A stretch of 64,000 nucleotides of DNA, taken from contig NZ_PJMC01000016.1 in the NCBI RefSeq assembly GCF_002892795.1, forward strand, positions 46,638 through 110,637, in the 5' to 3' direction. The translations under genes and the position numbers were made by a program. The first letter of the stretch is position 1. Each line of letters begins with the position of its first letter. The DNA is from Arthrobacter sp. AFG20 (GTDB lineage: Bacteria; Actinomycetota; Actinomycetes; Actinomycetales; Micrococcaceae). Of the stretch, positions 25,305 through 35,259 are shown in pieces. The notes below the pieces were generated by a model that had not been told where the DNA came from, made no database searches, and saw nothing but the letters and a program-made list of their open reading frames with translations.

Positions 25305-25380
25305 GCCTTCACTGTGGCACGGGGCTGTGACATTTATCGGAAAGGCAACAGCCCGGCACGGGATGCGGGGGCCGAACGGG

Positions 25381-25386
25381 TAGAAT
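25381..25386 (+). promoter_or_regulatory. -10 box TAGAAT of ychF, deciding its start
   Basis: TAGAAT ends two bases before an in-frame ATG (25389) and eight bases before GTG (25395). Transcription would start at about 25393-25395, so GTG 25395 is the likely start codon of a leaderless mRNA. Confidence 0.55.
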
Positions 25387-25394
25387 CAATGTCC

Positions 25395-26480
<1,086 letters not shown>

Positions 26481-26518
26481 GCTTGCGCTGAGCTACTCAG
26501 TGATTGAGTATTAACGGC

Positions 26519-26551
26519 AAAAAGCCCCGGTCCTTTGGACCGGGGCTTTTT
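26519..26551 (+). terminator. Intrinsic terminator of ychF
   Basis: A 15-bp perfect stem (26519-26533 with 26537-26551), three-base loop, A-run on the left and T-run on the right. It can work in both directions. Confidence 0.95.
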
Positions 26552-26695
26552 CTGTGATTGGCTCCTCTACCCTCCGTGCAACATGGCGTCAAGGAAAAAG
26601 GGCGCGAACTTTTCGCACGGCAACAGCTTGGTTGCATCTCGATAACAACCTTTACTGAGGGACAACTTTCGGACCGCAGGTGGCGGGTTCGGGTC

Positions 26696-26731
26696 TAGGC
26701 TACTTGTCATGTGAGACTCGCCACATCTCAC
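26696..26731 (+). promoter_or_regulatory. Candidate promoter and operator of the peptide ABC operon
   Basis: A -10-like TAGGCT lies at 26696-26701. Just downstream, GTGAGA (26711-26716) and TCTCAC (26726-26731) form a perfect six-base inverted repeat with a nine-base spacer, placing it at about +4 to +24. The -35 is not clear. The 5' leader would be about 100 bases. Confidence 0.35.
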
Positions 26732-26806
26732 TGGGGGGATGTAGCGGGTCTGGCCAGCGCCCACAGCGAAGGTCTTTTCCACACTCACAGAAACATAGGA
26801 GGCGGA

Positions 26807-28585
26807 ATGCGATTCAGTCGTATTTCCAAAGCAGTAGGCGTTGCAGCCGCGGCTGCACTGGCGCTCAGCGCCTGCGCGAGCACCAATGGCGGGACAACCC
26901 CGTCCAGTAATGCGGCCGGCAAACAGGGGGGAACAGCCACTGTCGTTGAGGTCAACGCGTTCAACACCTTCAACCCCAACACGGCCGACGGCAACACTGA
27001 CATCAACTCGAAGGTCAGCTACGCCACACACTCCGGGTTCTACTACATCGACAACCAGCTGAACATCGTCCACAACGACAAGTTCGGCAAGATGGAAAAG
27101 ACATCTGACGATCCGCTGACCGTCAAGTACACCATCAATGAAGGCGTGAAGTGGTCGGACGGCACGCCCGTTACCGCAGCGGACCTGCTCCTGCAGTGGG
27201 CAGCCTTCTCCGGGTACTACAACGATGCCGACGCCGAGGGCAAAGCGGGAACGTCCTACTTCTCCTACGCCGGCGACCCCACGGGTCTGGCGCTCACCGA
27301 TTTCCCCGAAATCGGCGACAGCAACCGCTCCATGACCATCAAGTACTCCAAGCCGTTCGCTGACTGGGAGATCGCGCTGGGCGGACCGGGCATTGACATT
27401 CCGGCCCACGTCCTGGCAAAGAAAGCCGGCCTGGCCGACACGCAGGCCTTCATCGACCACCTCAAGGGCCTGCCCCGCGGCGACGCCAAGGCGCCCAAGA
27501 GCGCCGATGCCAAGCTCAAGGCCATGTCCGACATGTGGAACACCGGCTTCGACTCCAAGACCCTGCCGAGCGATCCGAGCCTGTTCCTCTCCAACGGCCC
27601 GTTCGTTGTCCAGAGCATCAACCAGGATCAGTCCCTGACCATGGTCCGCAACAAGGACTACAACTGGGGCCCCGAAGCCAAGCTGGACGAGATCACCGTC
27701 CGCTACATCGGTTCCTCCCCGGCCCAGGTGCAGGCGCTGAAGAACGGCGAAGCTGACATCATCGCGCCGCAGGCGTCGGCTGACACCCTGGAACAGCTCA
27801 AGGCCCTCGAGAGCCAAGGCGTGACGGTGGAGCAGGGCAACCAGCTCTCCTACGACCACATCGACCTGAACTACTCGGGTCCGTTGGCGGACAAAAACGT
27901 TCGTGAGGCGTTTATCAAGACGGTTCCGCGCAAGGACATTGTGGACAAGATCATCAAGAAGCTCGATCCGGAGGCAAAGCCCCTGGACTCCCAGTTGTTC
28001 GTTCCCGCGCAGCCGGCTTATGACGCTTCCGTGCAGGCCAACGGCTCCTCGGCCTACCAGGACGCGGATGTTGACGGTGCGAAGAAGCTCCTGAATGGTG
28101 CGACCCCTGAGATCCGCATCATGTACAACAAGGACAACCCGAACCGTGTGGACGCGTTCTCGCTCATCCGCGAGTCCGCAACCAAGGCTGGCTTCAAGAT
28201 CGTCGACGGCGGACTTGGTGCCTCTGACTGGGGCAAGGCCCTCGGCAAGGGCGGTTACGATGCCACGATCTTCGGCTGGATTAACCCGGGCGTCGGAGTC
28301 TCCGGCGTGCCGCAGATCTTCCGCACCGGCAACGGTTCCAACTTCAACAAGTTCAGCGACCCGGAAGCCGACAAGCTGATGGACGAACTCATTGTGACGA
28401 CCGACCGCAGCAAGCAGGACGACCTCATCAAGCAGATCGACAAGAAGATCTGGGACTCGGCCTACGGCCTCCCGCTGTTCCAGTCCGTTGGTGTTGACGC
28501 CTACAGTGACCGCATCACCGGCGTGAAGTTCATGCCGAACCAGACGGGCGTCTGGTGGAACTTCTGGGAGTGGGCCGAGAAGTAA
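26807..28585 (+). CDS. Peptide/nickel-type ABC transporter substrate-binding lipoprotein
   Basis: The 592-residue SBP_bac_5 family protein. Signal peptide MRFSRISKAVGVAAAAALAL is followed by the lipobox LSAC (Cys at about 24). The mature part contains NEGVKWSDGTPVTAADLLLQ, the family signature, and WINPGVGVSGVPQIF near the end. Cluster 5 proteins bind oligopeptides. ATG at 26807 has GGAGG at 26798-26802. It is the first gene of the transporter, separated from the permease genes by a hairpin. Confidence 0.92.
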   Translation: MRFSRISKAVGVAAAAALALSACASTNGGTTPSSNAAGKQGGTATVVEVNAFNTFNPNTADGNTDINSKVSYATHSGFYYIDNQLNIVHNDKFGKMEKTSDDPLTVKYTINEGVKWSDGTPVTAADLLLQWAAFSGYYNDADAEGKAGTSYFSYAGDPTGLALTDFPEIGDSNRSMTIKYSKPFADWEIALGGPGIDIPAHVLAKKAGLADTQAFIDHLKGLPRGDAKAPKSADAKLKAMSDMWNTGFDSKTLPSDPSLFLSNGPFVVQSINQDQSLTMVRNKDYNWGPEAKLDEITVRYIGSSPAQVQALKNGEADIIAPQASADTLEQLKALESQGVTVEQGNQLSYDHIDLNYSGPLADKNVREAFIKTVPRKDIVDKIIKKLDPEAKPLDSQLFVPAQPAYDASVQANGSSAYQDADVDGAKKLLNGATPEIRIMYNKDNPNRVDAFSLIRESATKAGFKIVDGGLGASDWGKALGKGGYDATIFGWINPGVGVSGVPQIFRTGNGSNFNKFSDPEADKLMDELIVTTDRSKQDDLIKQIDKKIWDSAYGLPLFQSVGVDAYSDRITGVKFMPNQTGVWWNFWEWAEK

Positions 28586-28616
28586 GCCCGTGCCACGAAG
28601 TACAACAAGCTAGTTG

Positions 28617-28651
28617 AGGCGCCGGGACCATGCACCACGGTCCCGGCGCCT
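28617..28651 (+). terminator. Hairpin between binding protein and permease
   Basis: A 13-bp perfect GC-rich stem (28617-28629 with 28639-28651) and a nine-base loop, with only TT after it. It probably acts as a partial terminator or mRNA stabiliser, giving more binding protein than permease. Confidence 0.65.
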
Positions 28652-28763
28652 TGCAGCGCCATCTCCCGGCAGTGCCTGTGTTGGCAGCACAAGCAGTAAG
28701 GCACCGCCAAACCTGCGACCGGTCCGGGCAATCCCTGGGCCCGAATCCTGAGGTTCTATCACA

Positions 28764-30305
28764 ATGGTGACCTACATAGTCCGGCGCCTAGTCACCGCCG
28801 CACTCATCCTCTTGGGCGCATCCTTCCTGGTGTATCTGCTGACCGCGGCATCAGGTGATCCGCTCGCGGAATTCCGCCCCAGCAGTGCGCCGAACAAGCA
28901 ACAGCTCATGGACTCGAGATCCGCGCTGTTGGACCTCGATACGCCTGCCCCAGTGCGGTACTTCAAATGGCTTGGCGGCGCGGCCCAGTGCCTCGTGCCT
29001 TTTGCGGGCTCCTGCAATCTCGGCAAAAACATTGCCGGGCAGCCCATCACGGACGCCCTGGGCCATGCACTCATTCAGACACTGACACTCGTCACCGGTG
29101 CCACCATCCTGGCCATCCTGGTCGGCATCACCCTGGGCATCATCACCGCCCTGCGCCAGTACAGCACACTGGATTACGGCGTGACCTTCATGGCCTTCCT
29201 GTTCTTCTCCTTGCCGATCTTCTGGGTCGCCGTCCTGCTCAAGGAATTCGGCGCCATCGGCTTCAACAACTTCCTCCGGAATCCGGAGATTCCGCTGCCT
29301 GTCTCGCTTGGGATCGGTGTTGTCCTCGGCGCAGTGGCCGTGGTCGTGGCAGGCGGCGATATGCGGCGCAGGGTAGTAACCGGCGGCATCGTCTTTGCCG
29401 TCGTCGCCGCCGTCCTCGTCTACTTCTCCGTGACCCAGTGGTTCAAGACCCCCGGACTGGGGCCGGTGGTCATCGCCATCGCCGGCGTGGGCATCGCCTT
29501 TGCCGTGACCCTGCTGACTGCCGGCCTGCGGAACCGCAAAGCGCTGCAGTCCGCCCTGATTGCCGCGGGCGTGGGAGTGCTGCTCTACTTCTTTATCCAG
29601 CCGCTGCTGAACCAGGCCACATTCCTGATGATCGTGCTGCTGGCCATCGCGGCAGTACTGGTCGGCCTGGTCATTGGCTACTTCATGGGCGGTTACGATC
29701 GGGGACAGTCCATGCGGGCGGCGGCCATCACGTCGTTCCTCGTGGGCTTCCTCATGCTGCTGGACCGCTTCCTGCAGGCCTGGCCCGCCTACTTCAACAA
29801 CAGCAGGGTGCGGGGACGGCCGATCGCAACCATCGGCGCCGGTACGCCCAACATCGAAGGTGATTTCTGGATCCTTGGACTGGATTCCTTCACCCACCTC
29901 GTACTCCCCACCACGGCGCTCGTCCTCATCTCCCTCGCCGGATACACGCGGTTCACCCGGGCCTCCATGCTGGAAATCATGAACATGGACTACATCCGGA
30001 CGGCACGGGCCAAGGGCCTTTCGGAACGGGCAGTGGTGATGCGGCACGCGTTCCGGAACGCGCTCATTCCGGTGGCCACCATCGTGGCCTTCGACATCGG
30101 CGGTCTTATCGGCGGTGCCGTCATCACCGAAACGGTCTTTTCCGTCAGGGGCATGGGCTTCCTGTTCCTGGATGGCATTCTGCACGTTGACCCCAATCCG
30201 GTCATGGGCGTCTTTCTCTGCGTCGCCATCACGGCCATGGCGTTCAACCTCATCGCGGACCTCGCCTACTCCGCACTGGATCCACGAGTAAGGGTGAAAG
30301 CATGA
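28764..30305 (+). CDS. Oversized peptide ABC transporter permease (DppB/OppB type)
   Basis: The 513-residue permease starts MVTYIVRRLVTAALILLGAS, as DppB/OppB proteins do, and ends with the usual EAA loop (TARAKGLSERAVVMRHAFRN) and LYSALDPRVR-like tail. Typical relatives have about 310-340 residues. The surplus is an inserted block of about 160 residues at roughly 190-350 that adds some five hydrophobic helices (for example GGIVFAVVAAVLVYFSV and FLMIVLLAIAAVLVGLVIGY). The stop overlaps the next permease start (ATGA). Confidence 0.9.
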   Translation: MVTYIVRRLVTAALILLGASFLVYLLTAASGDPLAEFRPSSAPNKQQLMDSRSALLDLDTPAPVRYFKWLGGAAQCLVPFAGSCNLGKNIAGQPITDALGHALIQTLTLVTGATILAILVGITLGIITALRQYSTLDYGVTFMAFLFFSLPIFWVAVLLKEFGAIGFNNFLRNPEIPLPVSLGIGVVLGAVAVVVAGGDMRRRVVTGGIVFAVVAAVLVYFSVTQWFKTPGLGPVVIAIAGVGIAFAVTLLTAGLRNRKALQSALIAAGVGVLLYFFIQPLLNQATFLMIVLLAIAAVLVGLVIGYFMGGYDRGQSMRAAAITSFLVGFLMLLDRFLQAWPAYFNNSRVRGRPIATIGAGTPNIEGDFWILGLDSFTHLVLPTTALVLISLAGYTRFTRASMLEIMNMDYIRTARAKGLSERAVVMRHAFRNALIPVATIVAFDIGGLIGGAVITETVFSVRGMGFLFLDGILHVDPNPVMGVFLCVAITAMAFNLIADLAYSALDPRVRVKA

Positions 30306-31435
30306 GCCAGCCCAGTCAGCAGGATGAAATCATGGCGGAGCAGGCCGGCCTGCGGCAGGAAGCTGCCGGCATCGAGCCCGTTTCCGAAGCCCGGGGCCTG
30401 AGCCAAGGCCAGATTGTCCGCAAGCGGTTTCTTGGCCACTCCGGCGCCATTGTCGGCCTCGCTGTCTTCGCCATCATCTTCGTCATGGCCTTCACGTCCG
30501 TGGGCTACGCCGGGATCCCCGGATGGTGGAAGTACACCCATGAAGCCGTCTCGCCACTGGTCAACGACGGCGCTCCCACCGCTTCGCTGTGGCCGCTGGC
30601 CTGGGGCGAGCACCCCTTCGGCCAGGACCGGATCGGGCGCGACCTCTTCGCCATGACCATGCGCGGCGCCCAGCAGTCCATCACGATCATGGTGGTCATC
30701 GGCCTTATCGCCGGCCTGATCGGTGTGGTCGTCGGGGCGCTGTCCGGCTACTTCCGCGGCTGGATGGAAGCTGTCCTGATGAGGCTCACCGACGTCATCA
30801 TCATCGTCCCGGCGCTGCTCCTCGCCGCCGTCATGGCTCAGCTGGCAGGCCGCCGGGATGAGGGCAGCTGGTTTGCAGCCTTCGCCAGCAGCAACGGTGT
30901 CCTCGCCCTCGGCATCTTCCTGGGACTGATCAGCTGGGTGGGGCTGGCGCGACTCATGCGCGGCGAGTTCCTCTCCCTGCGGGAGCGCGAGTTCGTCGAC
31001 GCGGCGCGGATTTCCGGGGCCAGCAACGCCCGGATCATCTTCAAGCACATCCTGCCCAACGCGGTGGGCGTGCTGATCGTCAACGTCACCCTCACCATGT
31101 CGGCGGCGATCCTTACCGAAACCGCCCTTAGCTACCTCGGCGTCGGCGTCAAGTCCCCGGACACCTCGCTCGGGCTGCTCATCTCCCAGAACCAGGAAGC
31201 CTTCGCCACCCGCCCCTGGCTGTTCTGGTTCCCAGGCCTGTTCATCGTCCTCATCTGCCTCAGCATCAACTTCATCGGCGATGGCCTGCGGGACGCCTTT
31301 GACCCGCGGCAAAAGAAGTTCAACGCCAAGAAGGCCAGCGACTCCGGGGCAACAGTTCCGGAGGCGACGCCCGTGGCGGCCCTGGACAGCAGGGCAGATG
31401 ACGGCCGGACCTCCGGCGGGGACAGGGGAGCCTGA
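30302..31435 (+). CDS. Peptide ABC transporter permease (DppC/OppC type)
   Basis: The 377-residue permease has an N-terminal OppC_N segment (QIVRKRFLGHSGAIVGLAVF), HPFGQDRIGRDLFAMTMRGA, a DppC hallmark, and the EAA loop DAARISGASNARIIFKHILP. Five to six helices. The C-terminal 50 residues are hydrophilic. It overlaps the upstream permease by four bases. The gene is followed by an antisense PH-domain gene rather than by the ATPase. Confidence 0.92.
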   Translation: MSQPSQQDEIMAEQAGLRQEAAGIEPVSEARGLSQGQIVRKRFLGHSGAIVGLAVFAIIFVMAFTSVGYAGIPGWWKYTHEAVSPLVNDGAPTASLWPLAWGEHPFGQDRIGRDLFAMTMRGAQQSITIMVVIGLIAGLIGVVVGALSGYFRGWMEAVLMRLTDVIIIVPALLLAAVMAQLAGRRDEGSWFAAFASSNGVLALGIFLGLISWVGLARLMRGEFLSLREREFVDAARISGASNARIIFKHILPNAVGVLIVNVTLTMSAAILTETALSYLGVGVKSPDTSLGLLISQNQEAFATRPWLFWFPGLFIVLICLSINFIGDGLRDAFDPRQKKFNAKKASDSGATVPEATPVAALDSRADDGRTSGGDRGA

Positions 31436-31478
31436 GGTGCTGCTGCGACGCCGCGGGCGGCCGCAGCGTGCTTCCTGC

Positions 31479-32108
31479 CTACAGGACGGCCACGCTCCAG
31501 TAGCTAAGCCCGAGAAGGATCAGGGTCGCCGCAGCCTCGCGCCAGCGGAAGTTGACGTTGACCGGAGTGGTCTCGGCTGCTCCGGCATCAAGCAGCCCGC
31601 CTTCGACCAGTTGTTGCCAGCGTGCACGGACCAGCTGCGCGGCCTGCCCCGAGTCGGTGCTCTTCAGGTCGCCGGGGCGGACGGAGTTCCCCGGCCCGTA
31701 CGTGCTGTCCGGCAGTCCGCGGAGGTCCTCGGGGCGGGCGTTGCGTCCGCCCCAGATGCCGGGGGCGGGAGCTGCCCAGGCCCCGTAGCTGCGGCCGGGC
31801 GTGACGAGGGTCAGCGCGTAGCGGGTGTCCACCTGCACCAGTGCAGCCCATGGCACCGTGATGGCACGGAACGGATTCTCAATGGTGACCCCGGCGTCGT
31901 GCACAATCACCGCGGGACGCCAGAACAGCAGCCAGCCCAGGTAGGCGATGAGCAGCAGCGGCCCGGCACCGGCCAGGGCGGGGACTCCGCCCGCCACAAC
32001 AAGTCCGGCCAGCCCCGCGGCCGCCACGAACCACGAAAATCCGGCAAACCATTTGTTGGTGCGCGCTTTGAAGATTGCAGCGTTTCCGGCATGCGGCACA
32101 GTGCTCAT
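31479..32108 (-). CDS. PH-domain membrane protein, antisense within the ABC locus
   Basis: The 209-residue protein has two N-terminal helices (about 23-62, WFVAAAGLAGLVVAGGVPAL and LLLIAYLGWLLFWRPAV), then a bacterial PH-like domain (about 66-110; VIVHDAGVTIENPFRAITVP, then WAALVQVDTRYALTLVTPGR), a linker and a C-terminal helix (LILLGLSYWSVAVL). It is on the minus strand, between the permease and ATPase genes of the peptide transporter, 79 bases from the ATPase start. Function unknown. Confidence 0.8.
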   Translation of the reverse strand: MSTVPHAGNAAIFKARTNKWFAGFSWFVAAAGLAGLVVAGGVPALAGAGPLLLIAYLGWLLFWRPAVIVHDAGVTIENPFRAITVPWAALVQVDTRYALTLVTPGRSYGAWAAPAPGIWGGRNARPEDLRGLPDSTYGPGNSVRPGDLKSTDSGQAAQLVRARWQQLVEGGLLDAGAAETTPVNVNFRWREAAATLILLGLSYWSVAVL

Positions 32109-32187
32109 GCCCCCAATAATTCAGTATTCCCGGCCGCAGCACTAATCTCAGCTGCTCCGCTGGCCCGGGTGGAAGGAAAACCCCAAC

Positions 32188-34062
32188 ATGTCTGACCACA
32201 TCAGCCCTGGCCGTCCGTCGTCGGACCCTCTGGAGCCAGACCCCATTGAGCCCGGCGCCGGACGGCGGAGGGCAGACGGGAAGGGTTCCGTCGTCCTTGA
32301 AGTGCGCGACCTCAGCGTCGACTTCGGCGTCGAAAAGAAGTGGGTGCCGGCCGCCGTCGGCCTCAACTATGAGGTCCGCGCCGGCGAGGTCCTGGCCATC
32401 GTGGGCGAGTCCGGCTCGGGCAAGAGCGCCAGTTCCATGGCGCTGCTCGGCCTGCTGCCCAGCAACAGCCGGGTGTCCGGGAGTGTCAGGCTCTCCGGCA
32501 AGGAGCTGCTGGGCACGGATGCGGCCAATATCCGCAGCGTCCGGGGCAAGGATGTGGCCGTCATCTTCCAGGAGCCCATGACGGCGCTGAACCCGGTGTA
32601 CACGGTGGGCGCGCAGATCGTCGAGACTGTGCGCCTTCACAACGAAGTCTCACCGGACCAGGCCAAGGAGCGCGCACTGCGGATGCTGGAGCTGGTGGAG
32701 CTGCCGGACCCGGTGAAGGCGTTCAAGTCCTATCCGCACCAGCTCTCCGGCGGCCAGCGCCAGCGCGCCATGATTGCCCAGTCGCTGTCCTGCGATCCCA
32801 AACTGCTCATCGCTGACGAGCCCACCACCGCCCTGGACGTCACCGTGCAGGCCGAGATCCTGGACCTGATGAGGAACCTGCGCAACAAGCTGGACAGCGC
32901 CATCGTCCTGATCACCCACGACATGGGCGTCGTGGCCGACCTGGCCGACCGGATCGCCGTCATGCGCAAGGGCCTGATCGTGGAGACCGGCACCGCCCAG
33001 CAGATCTTCCACAACCCCCAACACCCGTACACGCAGGCGCTGCTGGCGGCCGTGCCGCACCTCGGACAGGGCGGAACGGACGCCGCGCCGGAGGTGGACG
33101 TGACAGCAGCGCTGGCCGCTGCCACCCACGCAGAGCTCGACTCCGTGGACCACGATGAACTGGTCCGCCGCGAGCGGGAGAACGCGGCGGCCCTGGCAGC
33201 CGCCGAATCCAGGGGACCCGTGGGCGAACCGGTCCTGGAGCTGACCGACGTCGCCATCGAGTACCCGAAGCAGGGCCGTGTGCCGGCCTTCCGCGCCGTC
33301 GAGGGGGCCAACCTGACCATCCATCCCGGGCAGGTGGTGGGCCTCGTGGGGGAGTCCGGGTCGGGCAAGACCACCATCGGGCGCGCCGCCGTCGGACTGC
33401 TGCCGGTGGCGGCCGGAACGATGCGCGTGGTGGGTGAGGACATTTCCGCCGCGAAAAAGAACGGCAAGCAGTTGCACCAGGTGCGGCGCCACATCGGCAT
33501 GGTGTTCCAGGACCCGTCCTCGTCCCTGAACCCACGCCTGCCCATCGGCGAAAGCATCGGTGAGCCGATGTACCTTGCCGGCGTGGCGAAGGGCGCCGAC
33601 CTGCAAAAGCGCATCGAGGCCCTGCTGGACCAGGTGGAGCTGCCGCGGAACTACCGGAACAGGTACCCGCACGAGCTGTCCGGCGGGCAGAAGCAGCGCG
33701 TCGGCATTGCCCGGGCACTCTCGCTCAAGCCCAAGCTGATGGTGGCTGACGAGCCGACGTCTGCACTCGACGTGTCAGTGCAGGCCAAGGTCCTGGAGCT
33801 GTTCCAGAACCTCCAGCGCGAGCTCGGTTTCGCCTGCCTGTTCGTCACCCACGACCTCGCCGTCGTGGACGTGCTGGCAGACCGCATCTGCGTCATGCAG
33901 CGCGGACGCATCGTGGAGCAGGGCTCCCGCGACCAGATCCTGCGGAACCCGCAGGAGGCCTACACACAGCGGCTGCTCGCCGCCGTGCCGCTGCCGGATC
34001 CGGAAAAGCAGCGCGAACGCCGGGAACTGCGGGCACAGCTGCTGGCCACCGGGACGGAGTAG
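32188..34062 (+). CDS. Fused DppD-DppF-type peptide ABC ATPase
   Basis: The 624-residue protein has two complete ABC ATPase domains. Domain 1 (about 30-300) has Walker A GESGSGKSA and signature LSGGQRQRAMIAQSL. Domain 2 (about 345-600) has Walker A GESGSGKTT and signature LSGGQKQRVGIARAL. Each is followed by an OppDF-type C-terminal segment (NPQHPYTQALLAAVP and NPQEAYTQRLLAAVP). Fusion is common in actinobacteria. It completes the peptide transporter but is separated from the permeases by an antisense gene, so it needs its own promoter or read-through. Confidence 0.94.
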   Translation: MSDHISPGRPSSDPLEPDPIEPGAGRRRADGKGSVVLEVRDLSVDFGVEKKWVPAAVGLNYEVRAGEVLAIVGESGSGKSASSMALLGLLPSNSRVSGSVRLSGKELLGTDAANIRSVRGKDVAVIFQEPMTALNPVYTVGAQIVETVRLHNEVSPDQAKERALRMLELVELPDPVKAFKSYPHQLSGGQRQRAMIAQSLSCDPKLLIADEPTTALDVTVQAEILDLMRNLRNKLDSAIVLITHDMGVVADLADRIAVMRKGLIVETGTAQQIFHNPQHPYTQALLAAVPHLGQGGTDAAPEVDVTAALAAATHAELDSVDHDELVRRERENAAALAAAESRGPVGEPVLELTDVAIEYPKQGRVPAFRAVEGANLTIHPGQVVGLVGESGSGKTTIGRAAVGLLPVAAGTMRVVGEDISAAKKNGKQLHQVRRHIGMVFQDPSSSLNPRLPIGESIGEPMYLAGVAKGADLQKRIEALLDQVELPRNYRNRYPHELSGGQKQRVGIARALSLKPKLMVADEPTSALDVSVQAKVLELFQNLQRELGFACLFVTHDLAVVDVLADRICVMQRGRIVEQGSRDQILRNPQEAYTQRLLAAVPLPDPEKQRERRELRAQLLATGTE

Positions 34063-34075
34063 TCGAGCGTCAAGC

Positions 34076-34129
34076 AATAGCAAGGGAGCCGGTGGCCGCC
34101 ATGAGGCGGCCACCGGCTCCCTTGCTATT
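34076..34129. terminator. Bidirectional terminator between ABC ATPase and SGNH genes
   Basis: A perfect 25-bp stem (34076-34100 with 34105-34129) with an ATGA loop, lying between convergent genes. A/T bases flank both sides, so it can serve both strands. Confidence 0.9.
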
Positions 34130-34145
34130 TCGCTTAAGAACGGCC

Positions 34146-34988
34146 CTAGGAAAGACCCAGCCCCAGCTTCGCGAGCCTGTCACCCAGCAGCGTACCCAAA
34201 GCATGGTGCCCCTCGCCGGTCATGTGGACACTGTCCTTGAGCTGCGACTCCAGGCCGTAGCGGGTGAGCCAGTCCCCGACACTGACGAACGGAATTCCGT
34301 GGTCAGCGGCGACCGTCCCCAGCAGGGCGTCAACCTCGGCGCGCCGGGCGCCGCCGTGGTCCGCTCCCTTGCCCAGCGTTCCCACCATGGCCAGCTTCGC
34401 GCCAGGGTACCGCTGCTTGATCGTCGTAATAAGCCGGTCTGCGTTGGCCAGGATCTGCTCGTTGCTGGCCCCTTGCTTCGCGTCGTTTCCGCCGCCCTCG
34501 ATGACCACCAGCGGGGGGAAACCATAGGGGAGGTGCCAGTCACCGCGCTGCAGCGCATCGACGTAGTTGCCGGTGGTGCCGTTGGAGGCGACGAAGCCGG
34601 TGCCGCCCTTGCCGCAGAAGAAGACGTCGTAGCCCAGCCCCGACAGGGCCCGGCGCGGCCAGCTGGCCTGCGGCTCGGACTGCGAGTCGCCGATCAGCAG
34701 CGCGGTGTGGGCAATGTTGCCCACGATGACCTCGTCCCGCCCGTTGGCCGGATTGCGGTACAGCGCCCCGGCCGGAAGGCTGGCGGGGTCGACGGCGGCC
34801 CCCAGATCGCTCACGACCGCCGAACCGGCGGCCACTGCCTCACCGGGGGCAGCCACCGGGGCGGCGGCACGAGGCGCCGCCGATCCGGCACCGGACGCCG
34901 GTTCCATGGCTGCGCCGCAGCCGGTCAAAAACACGCTGGCGGCAATGACCGGACCAATCAGGAGGGCCCGCGTCGAGGCTTGTAACAT
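34146..34988 (-). CDS. SGNH/GDSL-type hydrolase lipoprotein
   Basis: The 280-residue exported lipoprotein has signal peptide and lipobox LTGC (Cys24), then an Ala/Pro linker to about residue 70. The SGNH blocks are visible: GDSQ (100-103), the glycine block GGTGF, GGGND (165-169) and D252-x-x-H255 (KDSVHMTGEGH). It should be an esterase or deacetylase acting at the cell surface. GGAGT lies before the ATG. Convergent with the ABC ATPase. Confidence 0.87.
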   Translation of the reverse strand: MLQASTRALLIGPVIAASVFLTGCGAAMEPASGAGSAAPRAAAPVAAPGEAVAAGSAVVSDLGAAVDPASLPAGALYRNPANGRDEVIVGNIAHTALLIGDSQSEPQASWPRRALSGLGYDVFFCGKGGTGFVASNGTTGNYVDALQRGDWHLPYGFPPLVVIEGGGNDAKQGASNEQILANADRLITTIKQRYPGAKLAMVGTLGKGADHGGARRAEVDALLGTVAADHGIPFVSVGDWLTRYGLESQLKDSVHMTGEGHHALGTLLGDRLAKLGLGLS

Positions 34989-35259
34989 CCGTGGACTCCT
35001 GGCCTGTTCGTAAGTGGTCTAGCAATAGTGGTGGATCACTTTTGGAAAAGCCAGTGATTTTGCTCACATGACGCGCCGCTGGATTCACGATTTGGTAACG
35101 GGGCCGGTGCGTGTGCCAGCGGCCGTTTTAGGCCAATAAATGGCTCAGCGTTTAGACTGGAGGTAGGTGCCCTGTGTTAAGGGTCTGATCCGTCGTGCGT
35201 TCCGGTTGGAAATGTCGCGATACAACAGCTGACTTCACCACTGAATCGAGCAATAACGC

